A stretch of 54,717 nt of DNA from Profundibacterium mesophilum KAUST100406-0324 (GTDB taxonomy: Bacteria; Pseudomonadota; Alphaproteobacteria; Rhodobacterales; Rhodobacteraceae). Each line of letters starts with the position of its first letter. The stretch's first letter is position 1. A program made the translations under genes and the position numbers. The stretch spans positions 1 to 54,717 of the forward strand of contig NZ_APKE01000003.1 of the NCBI RefSeq assembly GCF_009835145.1. Reading direction: 5' to 3'. Of the stretch, positions 53,603 to 54,717 are shown one piece after another. The notes under the pieces are model-generated. The model saw nothing but the letters and a program-made list of their open reading frames with translations. It did no database searches and was not told the origin of the DNA.

Positions 53603-53863
53603 ATGAGCGATCGTTTTTCGGAATTCACATCGGGCCTCACCGGGCCAGCGAGCCAGATTTTCGCGATCGTCCCCGATGACGGGGCCGATCTGGCGCAGGC
53701 GACACGCGCCATCAACGTGGCACAGGGCGGCGCGGTCACCCTGACCACCATCGACGGGACGACGGGCACGATCCATGTCGCGGCGGGAATGGCGTTCCCG
53801 GTGCGCGCGCGCCGCATCCATGCGACCGGCACGGATGCGACAGGTATCACGGGACTGGCGTGA
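53603..53863 (+). CDS. GTA head-spike base protein (rcc01079 family)
   Basis: 86-residue protein starting MSDRFSEFTSGLTGPASQ, the pattern of the RCAP_rcc01079 spike-base family of R. capsulatus, which anchors the fibres on the GTA head. The compact beta-sandwich-like body continues with IFAIVPDDGADLAQATRAI and FPVRARRIHATGTDATGI. A GAGGGGA site precedes ATG 53603. The stop overlaps the next ATG by one base (TGATG), as in the two-gene spike locus of R. capsulatus. It lies about 34 kb from the main GTA cluster. The 224 bp before it show no clear promoter. Confidence 0.85.
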   Translation: MSDRFSEFTSGLTGPASQIFAIVPDDGADLAQATRAINVAQGGAVTLTTIDGTTGTIHVAAGMAFPVRARRIHATGTDATGITGLA

Positions 53864-54717
53864 TGGAGGTCGGTCTCGCGATCGCCATCGGCGCGCCGCA
53901 GCCCGTGGCCGAGCTTCTTGCACAGGCGGCGCCGGCCTATGCCATCACTGCCAGCGGCGGCACCGTCACCCGGATCGAGGAGCAGTCCGACCATCTCTCC
54001 TTCAGGCTCACCGGGCATCCCGTCGCGCAGTATGACGGCGATTACCTCGTGGCGAAGGCCGCGCTTGCCGAAGGTTGGCCGGTCTTCCTGCGGGCGCCGG
54101 TGAGCCGGGGCACGGGACCCGACCATGTCGTCGATGCCGGGCTCGTCATCGCGCCGTCCGATGACCCGCCCGAGATCACCCGGCAATGGTTCGTGGGCAC
54201 CGACACGGTCGCGCGCGCCTCCGGCAGCACCTACACCCTGCCGCCGGAGGATGACGGCCTCGAGCTGCGCTATGTCGAGATCGCGGCGAATGTTGCGGGG
54301 ACCGAAGAGCGAAGCATCGTGGCGCAGCAAGAGGTCGTCGCGGCTGTTCAGCCTGCGGTCACGCTCGCCGCCGGCACCTTCTTGAAAAAGGTCTGGCCAT
54401 TCTCGACGTCGACGAACCTGCTCTACCACGCGAACATTTCGCTCCCCACCCTGCCGACGTCCAACGCCAGCTTCATCGACCTGTTCAACGGCGACATGCG
54501 GGTGATCTACAAGACCGACGGCAGCGTCAGCGTTCAGCGTCTCGCGCGCGAGGGGGGCAACATCCACAACATCTCGGTCGTTCCGCCCGGTGCCCTGTCG
54601 GCGGGGGACAGGGTCGGTATCCTCCTCGAGATCGACACAGGCACCGCCAACGCCGCGCGGGCGGCCTACAAGCGCAACGATGCGCCGTGGGTGATGAGCT
54701 TCGACGGCGCCATCCCC
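53863..54717 (+). CDS. Probable GTA head-spike fibre protein, 3' end beyond window
   Basis: The frame starts at the ATG overlapping the spike-base stop and stays open for 285 codons to the window edge. It begins MEVGLAIAIGAPQPVAEL and contains an Ig/fibronectin-like stretch (about residues 100-165, with RYVEIAANVAGTEE), then a segment AAGTFLKKVWPFSTSTNLLYHANISLP that looks like the start of a lectin- or jelly-roll-type domain. Position implies the counterpart of rcc01080, the spike fibre that binds the recipient capsule; the sequence itself I do not recognise with certainty. Confidence 0.65.
   Translation, partial: MEVGLAIAIGAPQPVAELLAQAAPAYAITASGGTVTRIEEQSDHLSFRLTGHPVAQYDGDYLVAKAALAEGWPVFLRAPVSRGTGPDHVVDAGLVIAPSDDPPEITRQWFVGTDTVARASGSTYTLPPEDDGLELRYVEIAANVAGTEERSIVAQQEVVAAVQPAVTLAAGTFLKKVWPFSTSTNLLYHANISLPTLPTSNASFIDLFNGDMRVIYKTDGSVSVQRLAREGGNIHNISVVPPGALSAGDRVGILLEIDTGTANAARAAYKRNDAPWVMSFDGAIP

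Noticed and set aside
1-54717. CRISPR array, insertion sequence or transposase
   Set aside because: No regularly spaced repeats and no transposase-like protein were seen on either strand.

Overview
This window comes from the chromosome of a high-GC alphaproteobacterium of the order Rhodobacterales (Rhodobacter/Roseobacter group). The evidence is a complete Rhodobacter-type gene transfer agent (GTA) cluster between fabF-mltG and cysE, two VPLPA-CTERM surface proteins, a single-gene 5-aminolevulinate synthase (Shemin pathway), and a GTA head-spike base protein of the rcc01079 type. The genus cannot be fixed from the sequence alone.

Layout. 1-1230: a lower-GC segment with one tryptophan-rich orphan gene, bracketed by a 15-bp direct repeat. 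1359-6181: fatty-acid synthesis and cell-wall genes fabD, fabG, acpP, fabF, mltG. 6228-19984: GTA structural cluster in canonical order: g1 small terminase, g2 large terminase, g3 portal, g4 protease, g5 capsid, g6-g9 connector and tail, g10/g10.1 chaperones, g11 tape measure, g12-g15 tail tip. It has a leader carrying a promoter, an operator-like inverted repeat and a terminator, plus strong hairpins after g2 and after the capsid gene. 19981-21195: a small GTA-trailing gene that reads without a stop into cysE. 28342 down to 21205 (minus): pgk, an SDR, class I aldolase, an FtsB/DivIC-like gene and a pyruvate-dehydrogenase-like trio. In the trio the E1-beta and E2 proteins have lost hallmark residues or domains. 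28482-30725 (plus): two overlapping cyclophilins and a DUF3179 protein. 35502 down to 30830 (minus): M20 peptidase, nucleoside hydrolase, GNAT, SelO. 35762-39720 (plus): hemA, a RodZ-like gene and ispG. 43958 down to 39764 (minus): a RimB-RimK-like fusion, an MscS-family channel, a SufT/MIP18-like gene and an A-type Fe-S carrier. 44232-50956: tgt, two VPLPA-CTERM genes, an Old Yellow Enzyme and lon with a sigma-32-type promoter. 51172-52987: a divergent DMT exporter and AraC regulator. 53177-53378: tRNA-Val(CAC) and tRNA-Val(TAC). 53603-54717: GTA head-spike base gene and the start of a probable spike-fibre gene cut by the window end.

How the parts fit. The GTA genes make a small siphovirus-like particle: a headful terminase packages host DNA into an HK97-fold head, with a short tail and a multi-domain tail tip. 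The head-spike locus about 34 kb downstream probably completes the same particle. The minus-strand block runs from lower glycolysis to pyruvate oxidation. The most unusual signals are the degenerate PDH-like trio, the in-frame GTA-tail/cysE reading frame, the GTA leader architecture and the repeated TTAAGGTTAA motif before a VPLPA-CTERM gene. Function calls rest on recognised motifs and gene order; no database search was run.
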